Part shown: piece after piece, positions 9,801 through 17,624 of the stretch
How positions within the stretch are numbered: position 1 is the stretch's first letter
Layout: each line of letters opens with the position of its first letter
From: Flavobacteriales bacterium UBA7612
Lineage (GTDB): Bacteria; Bacteroidota; Bacteroidia; Flavobacteriales; Weeksellaceae
DNA: 64,000 bases
Direction: 5' to 3'
NCBI GenBank assembly: GCA_002484335.1
Contig: DLJQ01000014.1
Location: 160,650-224,649, forward strand
The notes under the pieces: model-generated
The model's input: the letters and a program-made list of their open reading frames with translations, nothing else
The model's database searches: none
Told to the model about the DNA's origin: nothing
Made by a program: the position numbers and the translations under genes

Positions 9801-9909
9801 AGTTTGGGTTTTTTACAACTGTTTTACCTTTCGCTTCTAAAAAATCAACAGCTCTATCTATTGATATATTTAATTCTTTTAATACTTTACTTAATCTTAT
9901 TTCCGGCAT
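6817..9909 (-). CDS. infB: translation initiation factor IF-2
   Basis: IF-2 is the GTPase that places initiator fMet-tRNA on the 30S subunit and promotes subunit joining. The 1030-residue protein has a short IF2N domain at the start, then a long charged Lys/Glu/Pro linker with three spaced copies of a GPK..KIDLD motif (near 106, 164 and 259), and a Gly/Asn/Arg tract with GGNRPGGQ repeats (about 332-390). A second IF2N module (about 447-500) precedes the G domain: GHVDHGKT 537-544, DTPGH 584-588, NKID 638-641. Domains II-IV follow. It is the last gene of rimP-nusA-infB. The long linker is normal for Bacteroidota. Confidence 0.97.
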   Translation of the reverse strand: MPEIRLSKVLKELNISIDRAVDFLEAKGKTVVKNPNSKIDVPTYDILVNEFRSDAKQKQASGEVVINKISDIKAAEKKEADAKVASEKPVVEKVEVVKTTKVELEGPKTIGKIDLDALKPKAKEEKIQAKEEVKKEEVKKQETPVQKTEEKPKETTTSTPEVKGPKVIKVIDLDKINNTGKPKKQDSPAPKQEQAEPKKAEAPKAEVKKEVKKEEPKKVEEVKKPEIKSEAKPEVKKEEIEEVSTEAQKIETVYTKLDGPNFTGAKIDLSKFDKKKPDDKKGNQRGGNANAADKKKRKRIQKNVKPEDVAKTGDKTNNNNRQGGNTNQTGNNNRQGQAGGNNRQGGQGGNNRPAGQGGNRPGGQGGNRPGGQGGNRSGGNFRGGNNRGPRVPQAELSDEDVKKQIKDTLDKLTNKGKGSKGAKHRRDKRKERREFAEMEQEAMDMDKTLHVTEFVTVNELASLMDVSVTEVISACMSLGIMVTMNQRLEADTIQLVADDFGFEAVFANAEEEISTEEEEIDNEEDLETRAPIVTVMGHVDHGKTSLLDYIRKANVIAGESGGITQHIGAYNVTLPSGKRVAFLDTPGHEAFTAMRARGAQVTDIAIIVIAADDQIMPQTREAISHAQAAGVPMVFAINKIDKPGANPEKVKEQLAQMNLLVEDWGGTYQSQEISAKSGLNVEDLLEKVLLEAEVLDLKANPKRKASGTVVEAALDKGRGYVSTIIVQTGTLQIGDYVLAGSHHGKVRAMLDERGNNVKVAGPSTPVTILGLAGAPTAGDKFKVYEDEREAKQIASRRDQLQREQTIRTQKHITLDEIGRRIALGDFKELNIILKGDVDGSVEALTDSLQKLSTEEIIVNILHKGVGQITESDVLLASASDAIIIGFNVRPGVSAREIAEREEVEIRTYSIIYAAIEEIKEAMEGMLSPELKEQVTGNIEVRETFKVTKVGTIAGCMVIDGKVYRQSKIRIIRDGVVIHEGELASLKRFKDDVKEVNKGYECGLNIKNFNDIQVGDIIEAYETVEVKKKLK

Positions 9910-9940
9910 ATGAAACTTATCTCTTATTTTATAATGTTTG

Positions 9941-9948
9941 CAAATTTA
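9941..9948 (-). promoter_or_regulatory. possible internal promoter box before infB
   Basis: On the minus strand TAAATTTG fits the TAnnTTTG -7 consensus and lies 31 bases upstream of the infB ATG, in the 65-base nusA-infB gap. No good -33 box is evident, so it may be chance in AT-rich DNA. Confidence 0.35.
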
Positions 9949-9974
9949 CAAATTGTTTATGAATTGAGAATGAA

Positions 9975-11210
9975 TTAATCTTCAAACTCTTCTTTTAAGA
10001 TACGAATTACGTCTAAAATTGTTTCCTCTTCTAGGTCTGTTCTCTTAATCAAATCATCAACATCTTGTTCTAAAATACTTTTAGCAGTATCTAATCCTAT
10101 TGCGCTAAATGCGTCAATTACCCAACCATCGATTTCGTCAGAAAATTCTCTTAATTCTACGTCCTCGTCTTGTGCTCCTTCTCTAAAAATATCAATTTCC
10201 ATTCCAACTAATTTAGAAGCTAAACGAACGTTATAACCTCCTTTACCAATTGCTTTAGAAACTTCTTCTGGTTCTACATGAACTAAAGCTTTATTCTGTT
10301 CTTCATTAATTTCTATTTTAGAAATTTTTGCAGGATTTAAAGCTCTTTGAATATATAAACTTTGATTGTTTGTATAGTTAATTACATCTATATTTTCATT
10401 TCTTAACTCACGAACTATAGAATGGATACGAGATCCTTTCATTCCTACACAAGCTCCAACTGGATCTATACGATCATCGTAAGATTCTACAGCTACCTTA
10501 GCTTTATCTCCAGGGATTCTAACAACGTTTTTAATTGTTATTAAACCATCTAAAATCTCTGGTATTTCTTGTTCAAATAATCTTTCTAAAAATTTAGGAG
10601 AAGTTCTAGATAAAATAATTTGAGGTTTTGCTCCTCTTAATTTTACATCATCTACAACAGCACGTAATGTATCCCCTTTTCTAAAGAAATCTGAAGGAAT
10701 TTGATTCTCTTTAGGTAAAATCATTTCATTTTGTTCATCATCCATTATAATCACCTGTTTGTGACGTACATAATGAATTTCACCAGAAACTACTTCACCT
10801 ATTAACCCTTTAAATTTCTCATATAAATTTGAGTTATCGTGCTCCATTACTTTAGAAACCAATGTTTGCCGTAATGTTAATATAGCACGACGTCCCAATG
10901 CTTCGATTGGAATTTTTTCAGAAACTTCCTCACCTACTTCGAAATCTGGTTCTATTTTTCTAGCTTCAGATAATTCTATATCTGTTGCATCATCTTCAGA
11001 AAAACCGTCTTCTACAACAATTCGGTTATGCCATATTTCTAAGTCTCCTTTATCAGGATTTACAATAATATCAAAGTTATCATCTGTACCATATTTCTTT
11101 TTCAAAACACTTTTCAATGTTTCTTCTAAGATTGCCATAAGCGTAATACGGTCGATATTTTTATCGTCTTTAAAATCTCCAAAAGATTCGATTAATGCAA
11201 GATTGTCCAT
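9975..11210 (-). CDS. nusA: transcription termination/antitermination factor NusA
   Basis: NusA binds RNA polymerase and nascent RNA and modulates pausing, termination and antitermination. The 411-residue protein shows an N-terminal polymerase-binding domain (with GRRAILTLRQTL near 107), an S1 domain (GEVVSGEIHYVRHKQVII), and two KH domains (VGACVGMKGSRIHSIVREL and KAIGKGGYNVRLASKLVG). The short acidic C-terminal region holds one helical unit rather than the two acidic repeats of E. coli NusA, which is the usual shorter form. It lies 14 bases after rimP and 65 bases before infB. Confidence 0.96.
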   Translation of the reverse strand: MDNLALIESFGDFKDDKNIDRITLMAILEETLKSVLKKKYGTDDNFDIIVNPDKGDLEIWHNRIVVEDGFSEDDATDIELSEARKIEPDFEVGEEVSEKIPIEALGRRAILTLRQTLVSKVMEHDNSNLYEKFKGLIGEVVSGEIHYVRHKQVIIMDDEQNEMILPKENQIPSDFFRKGDTLRAVVDDVKLRGAKPQIILSRTSPKFLERLFEQEIPEILDGLITIKNVVRIPGDKAKVAVESYDDRIDPVGACVGMKGSRIHSIVRELRNENIDVINYTNNQSLYIQRALNPAKISKIEINEEQNKALVHVEPEEVSKAIGKGGYNVRLASKLVGMEIDIFREGAQDEDVELREFSDEIDGWVIDAFSAIGLDTAKSILEQDVDDLIKRTDLEEETILDVIRILKEEFED

Positions 11211-11224
11211 TACATTTTAATATT

Positions 11225-11686
11225 TTAAAAGGTGACTTTTATTATCGCTTTCTTAATGTCAGCGTAATTAATTTTTTCTTCGTGTTCAACTGTAATTTTA
11301 CCTTTCCCTACTGGTTTTGGTTCGCGAGATTCCCAGAAGATAATTACACCCTCCTCATCTGCTTCTACAATTTCTCCTTCCATTACTTTATCATTTAATG
11401 TAACCTCTAAAATACGGCCTACATTTTTTTGATATTGACGAGGTATTGTTAAATTACTACCTACACCAGGAGAGGAAACTTCCAATGCAAAATCACATTC
11501 TTCACGATCAAGATTGTGTTCTACGTGGCGGCTAATTCTTACAATTTCTTCGATTGATAAACCTTCATCTCCATCTGCTAAAATAGAAATTTTATTATCT
11601 GGAGAGATTTTCCATTCGATAAGAAACAAAGCTGGATTTTCCGCTATTGCTTCTTCTATGAGCTGTTTTACTTTATTTGAATCCAT
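11225..11686 (-). CDS. rimP: ribosome maturation factor RimP
   Basis: RimP assists late 30S subunit assembly. The frame extends to a TTG at 11692, but the ATG at 11686 (MDSNKVKQLIEEAI) gives a standard 153-residue protein. The N-terminal domain includes ISILADGDEGLSIEEIVRISR and LEVSSPGVG, the family signature (EVSSPG), and an SH3-like C-terminal domain follows. It is the first gene of the rimP-nusA-infB operon. A hairpin followed by five T residues ends 8 bases before the ATG, suggesting control of its expression. Confidence 0.93.
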   Translation of the reverse strand: MDSNKVKQLIEEAIAENPALFLIEWKISPDNKISILADGDEGLSIEEIVRISRHVEHNLDREECDFALEVSSPGVGSNLTIPRQYQKNVGRILEVTLNDKVMEGEIVEADEEGVIIFWESREPKPVGKGKITVEHEEKINYADIKKAIIKVTF

Positions 11687-11694
11687 ATACAACG

Positions 11695-11719
11695 AAAAAG
11701 AGAGCTATAACCAGCCCTC
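11695..11719 (-). promoter_or_regulatory. attenuator-like hairpin in the rimP leader
   Basis: Read on the minus strand, GAGGGCT pairs with AGCTCTC (7 bp including one G-U) around the 6-base loop GGTTAT, followed directly by TTTTT. It sits between the candidate promoter (11746-11753) and the rimP ATG at 11686, so it has the form of a terminator inside the operon leader. Confidence 0.5.
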
Positions 11720-11745
11720 CTCCATTTATTCTTTTAAATTCTTTG

Positions 11746-11753
11746 CAAATATA
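11746..11753 (-). promoter_or_regulatory. candidate promoter of rimP-nusA-infB
   Basis: The minus strand reads TATATTTG, an exact match to TAnnTTTG, 59 bases before the rimP ATG. The -33 region is A/T-rich with no clear TTTG. Confidence 0.45.
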
Positions 11754-11811
11754 GAACATTTTTTTTTAACGACCTAATTTCTATTAGATAATCTGTTAAA
11801 ATACATGGTTG

Positions 11812-12297
11812 TTAATTCAATAACTGATATATAAAAATAGTAATAAATATTAAAGATAAAATAACATCGTAACCTGTTGTTAAAATAAATCCTAGAAAAG
11901 AACCTAATGCCGATTTTAAAGCTGAAACAGATTTAATCTTTGTGAACAATAATTCTGCTATAAAAGCACCTAAAAATGGTGCTACGATAAAGCCAAACGG
12001 TGGAAAAAAAAATCCAATAATCAATCCTAAAATAGAACCCCAAATACCGTATTTAGTTCCTCCCAATTTTTTGGTCATATAAATAGGTAATAAGTAATCA
12101 AATAATATTCCTAATATTACAAAAAATAAAGCTACTAACAATGCTATCCAACTATAGTTTGAATCATTACTAAACTTGAAGACAACTAAGCCTATAAATG
12201 ACAATAACGAACCTGGCAAAACAGGTAAAATTGTTCCTATTAAACCCAAAATCAGTAAAAACCCACTTAAGATATTCAATAACGTATTTTGATCCAT
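11812..12297 (-). CDS. DUF456 family membrane protein
   Basis: A 161-residue hydrophobic protein of the DUF456 family, whose function is unknown. Four to five membrane segments are visible, starting with ILSGFLLILGLIGTILPVLPG and followed by the family's Gly/Pro-rich part around GIWGSILGLIIGFFF and PFGFIVAPFLGAFIAE. It is divergent from the mechanosensitive channel gene and 120 bases upstream of the rimP operon on the same strand. No partner is apparent. Confidence 0.8.
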   Translation of the reverse strand: MDQNTLLNILSGFLLILGLIGTILPVLPGSLLSFIGLVVFKFSNDSNYSWIALLVALFFVILGILFDYLLPIYMTKKLGGTKYGIWGSILGLIIGFFFPPFGFIVAPFLGAFIAELLFTKIKSVSALKSALGSFLGFILTTGYDVILSLIFITIFIYQLLN

Positions 12298-12347
12298 TTT
12301 TTAATAAACTTAAATAATCTCTATCTTTACAATAATAATTCCAACTT

Positions 12348-13604
12348 ATGCAAGACAAATCTTTTTACAAAGAAATTTCTGATGGTGTAAAATTCTTTTT
12401 TAACCAACAATTTAAAATAGATTTATCAGAAAACCTTTTTACATTTCTAGAAATCATTTCATGGATTGCAATTTTATTTGTTGTTGATTTTATTTTAAGA
12501 GCGATTATTATTCCAATTATAAAAAAGATTACCAATTATACAGAAAATGATTGGATTCATTTTTTATATAATAATCGTGTTTTTAAATCAGTTATTCATC
12601 TTATTCCAATAAGTTTAGCAATAAACATTAATCCAATCTTATTTAAACAAGGTGTAAATATTCTTTTTCCTATTCAAAAAATAACAGAATTATTATTTTT
12701 AATTGTATTCACACAAGTTTTATTCAGAATAATAAATACAATTATAGATGTTTATAATAAAGAAAATAGTTACATAACTGTAGGTGTGAGAACTTTTGGT
12801 CAAATGCTAAAATTTATTATTACATTTTTTTCTGTCATTTCAGGAATAATGGTCTTATTTACAGTTAACCCAAATACTATTATAACTGTTTTAGGAGCAC
12901 TAACTGCTGCTGTTTTATTAATTTTTAGAGATGCGATTTTCGGTTTTGTTTCTGGATTACAAATATCTTATTCAAAAATTGTAAAAGTTGGTGATTGGAT
13001 TACAATTTCAAAAGGAGATGTAGAAGGATTAGTGAAAGAAATAAATATTAATCTTGTGAAAATTCAGCGTTTTGATAAATCTGTTACAACTGTACCTACA
13101 GTGGATTTAGTTTCTTCTCAAGTAACTAATCATATGGCTATGTTAGCAACAGGAACTAGACAAATAAAAAGATCTATCACATTCAATGTTAATTCTTTTA
13201 AATTTTGTAATGAAAAAATGTTTAATCATTTCGAAAACATTACCATTATCAGTGAATATATTAAACAAAAACGAGAAGATATTTATAATTTCAATCAAAA
13301 TATAAACCATCCTGAAATTGATCTTAATGGAGAGAATTTAACAAACATTGGTGTTTTTAGGATATATGTTGAAAATTATTTAAAAAATTTAAAAACAATT
13401 TCATCTAGAGATTCTATTATTATAAAACAACTCGCGGTTACTCCAAATGGAATGCCTCTAGAGATAGGTTGCTTTATTAATACGATGAGTAATATTGAAT
13501 TTGAAAGAATTCAAGCTGATATTTTTGATCATTTATTAACTGCTTGTCGTAAATTTGACTTAGAAATTATGCAAAATATTTCAATTACTGATATAACAAA
13601 ATAA
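12348..13604 (+). CDS. MscS-type mechanosensitive channel (YbdG-like)
   Basis: A 418-residue inner-membrane channel of the MscS superfamily, which opens under membrane tension to release osmolytes. About five helices precede the pore helix and the beta domain. The conserved stretch includes LTAAVLLIFRDAIFGFVSG and VGDWITISKGDVEGLVKEI, followed by TTVPT. The length and insert-rich C-terminal region resemble the E. coli YbdG/MscM branch rather than the 286-residue MscS. It is followed 13 bases later by pdxJ. A TATCTTTA box lies about 20 bases upstream of the ATG. Confidence 0.88.
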   Translation: MQDKSFYKEISDGVKFFFNQQFKIDLSENLFTFLEIISWIAILFVVDFILRAIIIPIIKKITNYTENDWIHFLYNNRVFKSVIHLIPISLAININPILFKQGVNILFPIQKITELLFLIVFTQVLFRIINTIIDVYNKENSYITVGVRTFGQMLKFIITFFSVISGIMVLFTVNPNTIITVLGALTAAVLLIFRDAIFGFVSGLQISYSKIVKVGDWITISKGDVEGLVKEININLVKIQRFDKSVTTVPTVDLVSSQVTNHMAMLATGTRQIKRSITFNVNSFKFCNEKMFNHFENITIISEYIKQKREDIYNFNQNINHPEIDLNGENLTNIGVFRIYVENYLKNLKTISSRDSIIIKQLAVTPNGMPLEIGCFINTMSNIEFERIQADIFDHLLTACRKFDLEIMQNISITDITK

Positions 13605-13617
13605 TAATTCATTAGAA

Positions 13618-14343
13618 ATGACAAAATTAAGTGTTAACATAAATAAGATTGCAACAATACGAAATGCAAGAGGAGGAAATACTCCAAATTTAGTAGAAGC
13701 TGCAATAAAAATACAAGAATTTGGAGGACAAGGAATAACGATACATCCTCGTCCAGATGAAAGGCATATTCGTTATCAAGATGTTTATGATTTAAAACCT
13801 GTTGTTACTACAGAATTTAATATCGAAGGAAAACCTATTGATAGCTTTATAGAATTGGTTCTAAAATCAAACCCTGAACAAGTTACTTTAGTTCCTGATG
13901 CTGAAGATGCAATAACTTCTAATGCTGGTTGGGATACAATAAAACATTTTGATTATTTATCTGATGTGATTAAAACATTTAAAGAAGCAGGTATTAGAAC
14001 TTCTATTTTCTTAGATCCAAATCCTTCTTTGGTAGAAAGTGCCGCGAAAACAGGTGCTGATCGTATAGAATTGTACACAGAAATGTTTGCTTCCGAATAC
14101 GAAAAAGGAAATAAATCTGCTATAAATCCATACAAAGAGACAGCTTTATTAGCTATAGAAAATGGATTAGCTGTAAATGCAGGACACGATTTAAGTTTAG
14201 ATAATATAGAATTTTTTATTCGTGAAATTCCTCAAGTTGCTGAAGTTTCAATCGGTCATGCACTTATATCTGAAGCTTTATATTTAGGCTTAGAAAATAC
14301 AATACAAGCTTATTTACGTAAAATAGAATTAGCTAATTTATAA
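13618..14343 (+). CDS. pdxJ: pyridoxine 5'-phosphate synthase
   Basis: PdxJ condenses 3-amino-2-oxopropyl phosphate with deoxyxylulose 5-phosphate to make pyridoxine 5'-phosphate, the last ring-forming step of the DXP-dependent vitamin B6 route. The 241-residue TIM barrel shows VNINKIATIRNARGG at the N-terminus, the HPRPDERHI loop, QVTLVPD, SIFLDPN and a C-terminal SIGHALISEAL. The next gene, an alpha/beta hydrolase, starts one base after the stop, so they are translationally close. Confidence 0.96.
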   Translation: MTKLSVNINKIATIRNARGGNTPNLVEAAIKIQEFGGQGITIHPRPDERHIRYQDVYDLKPVVTTEFNIEGKPIDSFIELVLKSNPEQVTLVPDAEDAITSNAGWDTIKHFDYLSDVIKTFKEAGIRTSIFLDPNPSLVESAAKTGADRIELYTEMFASEYEKGNKSAINPYKETALLAIENGLAVNAGHDLSLDNIEFFIREIPQVAEVSIGHALISEALYLGLENTIQAYLRKIELANL

Positions 14344-14344
14344 C

Positions 14345-15118
14345 ATGAACATATTACATAGTAAAATTGTTGGTTCTGGAGATAAACATCTACTTGTTTT
14401 TCATGGACTATTTGGACAATTAGATAATTGGAATACTTTAGGAAAAGGGTTCGGAGAATATTTTACAACTCATTTAATTGATTTACGCAATCACGGAAGG
14501 AGTTTTCATGATGATGATTCTTCTATTGAAGCAATGACAGAAGATATTATTAATTATATGAATGCTCACTCTATTAAAAAAGCTCATCTTTTGGGACATT
14601 CTTTAGGAGGACGAATTGTAATTAATTTTGCTATGCTTAATCAAGAAAGGTTAGACCATTTAATTGTTGCAGATATGGCTCCGAAAGCATACCAACCTCA
14701 TCATAATGCTATTTTTAAAGCTTTAAATTCTGTTGATTTTGATAAAGTTGATTCAAGAAAGGATGTTGAAAATATTTTAAGTGAATATATACCTGAAATT
14801 GGAGTTCGTCAGTTTTTATTAAAAAACGTTTATAATGCTGAAAATGGTAAATATGCCTTTCGTTTTAACTTACCTATTTTATATAAATTTTATGATAAAA
14901 TGATTGGTCATGATTTATTGAAAGGAGAATTTGATGGACCAACTTTGTTTTTAGGAGGAGCAAATTCTAATTATATTTTACCTGAGGATGAAATGATAAT
15001 TAAAGAACGTTTTCCAAATGCAGAAATCAAGAAAATTGCAAATGCTGGACATTGGATTCATGCAGAAAATCCAAAAGATTTCATGAATGAAATTTTAAAT
15101 TTCTTATTAAATAAATAA
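14345..15118 (+). CDS. alpha/beta-fold hydrolase (YbfF-like esterase)
   Basis: A 257-residue cytosolic alpha/beta hydrolase. The oxyanion region is HGLFGQLDNW at 19-28, the nucleophile elbow is GHSLGG with Ser86, and the catalytic His is His236 in AGHWIHAENP. LIDLRNHGRS near 44-53 is typical of the YbfF branch of acyl-CoA/ester hydrolases. The acid residue is less certain. The substrate is unknown; coupling to pdxJ may reflect operon packing only. Confidence 0.88.
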   Translation: MNILHSKIVGSGDKHLLVFHGLFGQLDNWNTLGKGFGEYFTTHLIDLRNHGRSFHDDDSSIEAMTEDIINYMNAHSIKKAHLLGHSLGGRIVINFAMLNQERLDHLIVADMAPKAYQPHHNAIFKALNSVDFDKVDSRKDVENILSEYIPEIGVRQFLLKNVYNAENGKYAFRFNLPILYKFYDKMIGHDLLKGEFDGPTLFLGGANSNYILPEDEMIIKERFPNAEIKKIANAGHWIHAENPKDFMNEILNFLLNK

Positions 15119-15136
15119 ACTGAAAAAGATTAAAAT

Positions 15137-15175
15137 AAAAAAAGTAGCATTAAATTTATAACAATGCTACTTTTT
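15137..15175. terminator. bidirectional terminator (hydrolase / GNAT)
   Basis: A 12-bp perfect stem (AAAAAGTAGCAT with ATGCTACTTTTT) between convergent genes, with T-runs on both strands. Confidence 0.8.
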
Positions 15176-15181
15176 ATTTTT

Positions 15182-15709
15182 TTAAGGTTTATCGAGTGAC
15201 CAATAAATTGTAGTCTTATCTCTACTATATTCTATAAAATTTATTTTTTTTAATAAATTAATCGAATCAATATTATCTATTAAACAACAAGCTGTAATTT
15301 TATCTAGAAAATCATTTGAAAAAGCCCAATCAATTAACATTCTAGAAGCCTCCTCTGCGTAACCTTTTTTTCTTTCTTCTTTTACAATTCCATAACCTAT
15401 ATCACAACTTTTTTCTACAAAATTGAATCCTTTGAAACCAACATCTCCTATTATTTCTCTTGTATCTCTTTTTACAATCATCCAAGATTCAAAACCTGTT
15501 GGATAATCAACTTTTGTAAGATTTCTAATTATTTTTGGCAAAGTTTCTACAACATCTTTATCTGGCCAATTAATTCCTCTCACAAGATTTAACTTTACTA
15601 AATCTGAAAAATCATTATTTAAAATATTTTTACAAAGCTTTAATGTAAAAGGAATCAATATTAATCTTTCACTTAATAATTCTTTTTTTTCTAAATCTTC
15701 TAAATTCAT
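15182..15709 (-). CDS. GNAT family N-acetyltransferase (RimJ/RimL-like)
   Basis: A 175-residue acetyltransferase with the RimJ/RimL-type fold. It shows SERLILIPFT at the start, GDVGFKGF in strand 4, and the acetyl-CoA loop region YGIVKEERKKGYAEEA followed by LIDWAFSND. The acceptor is unknown. Its ATG overlaps the stop of the upstream ABC ATPase gene by 4 bases, which indicates translational coupling. That pairing has no obvious biochemical logic. Confidence 0.85.
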   Translation of the reverse strand: MNLEDLEKKELLSERLILIPFTLKLCKNILNNDFSDLVKLNLVRGINWPDKDVVETLPKIIRNLTKVDYPTGFESWMIVKRDTREIIGDVGFKGFNFVEKSCDIGYGIVKEERKKGYAEEASRMLIDWAFSNDFLDKITACCLIDNIDSINLLKKINFIEYSRDKTTIYWSLDKP

Positions 15710-16674
15710 AATTGATGAAATTTTTCAATATTGAAATTTATCGATTCGTCTTGACTCAATTTTTTATCAGAAAAACTAACCAATTCTATTCCTTTAAATG
15801 AAAAACGAACTAAATAATCTCTACCTTGGAATTTTGATTCTATCACTTTACCATCAAAAATACCTTCTATACAAATTACAATTTCTTCAGGATAAATAAT
15901 TATTTTATTTTGAGATTGAATATTTAATTCTTTAGAAGTATCTTTTGATATAACATTTACATATCCAAAAAGTTTAGAAACATATTCCGAATTAGGAAAA
16001 TTCCTAACTTTTTCTACATGATCAAACTGTATCATTTTTCCTTTTTCTAAAACTAATATTTTATCTGAAGTATAAAAAGCATCATTTAAATCGTGAGTAG
16101 TAAAAATAACTGTTATATTATGCTTTTTACACCATTTCATTATTTTTTCTCGAATTGTTAATTTAAGTGTTTGATCGAGATTTGAAAAAGGTTCATCTAA
16201 TAATAATATCTTAGGTTGTTGTGCCAAGGCTCTTGCAATAGAAACACGTTGTCTTTGCCCACCGCTTAATTTATTCGGAAAAATATGTTTAAAATCCAAC
16301 AATTCAACAACATCTAAAGCTTCATCAATTTGTTTTTGTTTAAAATCTAAATCAAAATTACTTAGAAATTTTCCAACATTTTCCCCTACAGTAACAAAAT
16401 CCAATAAGTCATAGTCCTGAGCAACATATTTCATCATTTCATGACCAGGAATTAAATTATAAGCTGGACCTCTCAATTTTTTATCATAGTATAAAATTTC
16501 CCCTTGATTAAAATCTAATAATCCATAAATTAACTTTAATAAAGTTGATTTTCCACTTCCACTTTCTCCTATAATACTTATAACTTCTCCTTCTTGCACC
16601 GAAAAATTAATAGACTCTACTACTTTTTCTTTAAACTCTGGATAATTATACTCAAGATTTTGAATACTTAGCAC
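15706..16674 (-). CDS. ABC transporter ATP-binding protein, orphan
   Basis: A 322-residue ABC ATPase with Walker A GESGSGKST (about 36-44), signature LSGGQRQR, Walker B ILLLDEP and H-loop FTTHD. After the nucleotide-binding domain, a C-terminal extension (about 250-322) begins with IIYPEEIVIC and resembles the TOBE-type regulatory barrel of importers such as FbpC, ModC or PotA. No permease or binding protein is encoded nearby, so the cargo is unknown. It may serve a permease elsewhere in the genome. Confidence 0.87.
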   Translation of the reverse strand: MLSIQNLEYNYPEFKEKVVESINFSVQEGEVISIIGESGSGKSTLLKLIYGLLDFNQGEILYYDKKLRGPAYNLIPGHEMMKYVAQDYDLLDFVTVGENVGKFLSNFDLDFKQKQIDEALDVVELLDFKHIFPNKLSGGQRQRVSIARALAQQPKILLLDEPFSNLDQTLKLTIREKIMKWCKKHNITVIFTTHDLNDAFYTSDKILVLEKGKMIQFDHVEKVRNFPNSEYVSKLFGYVNVISKDTSKELNIQSQNKIIIYPEEIVICIEGIFDGKVIESKFQGRDYLVRFSFKGIELVSFSDKKLSQDESINFNIEKFHQL

Positions 16675-16775
16675 TTTTAAAAATTTTTGTTTAATTTTGG
16701 ATAAAGGTATTTAGAATAATTTAAAATCAATTTAATTAATTGATTTATGTCAATACCCACAATCAATATATAAAC

Positions 16776-16783
16776 TATTTTTG
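16776..16783 (+). promoter_or_regulatory. candidate -7 box for the YceI lipoprotein gene
   Basis: TATTTTTG matches TAnnTTTG and lies 20 bases before the ATG at 16804. The -33 region is not clearly matched. Confidence 0.4.
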
Positions 16784-16803
16784 TTGAAAATTAAAAAAAC
16801 GAT

Positions 16804-17484
16804 ATGAAAAAATTATTTTTAGGATTAGCAGTAGTTTCTGCTATCACATTAACGTCTTGTGGAGGAAAAACTGAAACTAAAGAAACTACAGAAGCTAAAG
16901 AAGGTGCTACAGCAACTGAAGGAGCAGTAGATTATTCAGTAGATACTACAACTTCTGTTGTTAATTGGAAAGGTGGTAAAACTTTTGACGATATCAAAAA
17001 ACCAGAAGAAGGTCACTACGGAGATGTTAAATTAAAAGAAGGATCTGTAAAAGTTAATAATGGAGTTTTAGAATCAGGTAAATTTGTTGCTGATTTCGCT
17101 TCTTTTGAGTCTAAAGATTTAGATGGTGATAAAGACAGCAAAGGTAAATTAGAAGGACATTTAAAATCTGCTGATTTCTTAGACGTTGAAAAATATCCAA
17201 CAGCTACATTTGAAATTACAGGAGTTAAAGCTTTAGAAGGTGGTGATTACAACACTGAAATTTCAGGTAATTTAGATTTCCGTGGAACTCCTAAGAATAT
17301 AACATTTAAAGCTAACGTAACAGTTGGTGCTGATAATGTGACTATTAAATCTGAAGAATTTGGAATTAATCGTAAAGATTTTGGAATTACTTTCCCAGGT
17401 GCAGGAGGATCTATAATAAAAGACGAAGTTTTATTACAAGTTGATCTTACAGCTAAACCTTCTACTACAGAAGCAGCTAAATAA
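16804..17484 (+). CDS. YceI-like domain lipoprotein
   Basis: A 226-residue exported lipoprotein. The signal peptide ends in the lipobox LTSC, with lipidated Cys19, and a Thr/Glu-rich spacer leads to a YceI-like lipocalin domain. Visible family features are VDYSVDTTTSVVNWKGGK, GHLKSADFLDVEKYPTATF, GNLDFRGTPKNITF and FGINRKDFGITF. YceI proteins bind isoprenoid or amphiphilic ligands. This member is monocistronic and ends at a strong terminator. Confidence 0.9.
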   Translation: MKKLFLGLAVVSAITLTSCGGKTETKETTEAKEGATATEGAVDYSVDTTTSVVNWKGGKTFDDIKKPEEGHYGDVKLKEGSVKVNNGVLESGKFVADFASFESKDLDGDKDSKGKLEGHLKSADFLDVEKYPTATFEITGVKALEGGDYNTEISGNLDFRGTPKNITFKANVTVGADNVTIKSEEFGINRKDFGITFPGAGGSIIKDEVLLQVDLTAKPSTTEAAK

Positions 17485-17504
17485 TCAAAATAAATTAATA
17501 TTTT

Positions 17505-17539
17505 AAAACCTCACATTTTTGAATGTGAGGTTTTTTTTT
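17505..17539 (+). terminator. terminator after the YceI lipoprotein gene
   Basis: A 13-bp stem (AAAACCTCACATT with AATGTGAGGTTTT) followed by a run of nine T. Confidence 0.85.
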
Positions 17540-17624
17540 ATAAAATCTTATTTATTTTTTTATGATAATTAATTGAACTTAATTATATTCGTATTCATAA
17601 TTAATTATATACATTAAAAACAAA

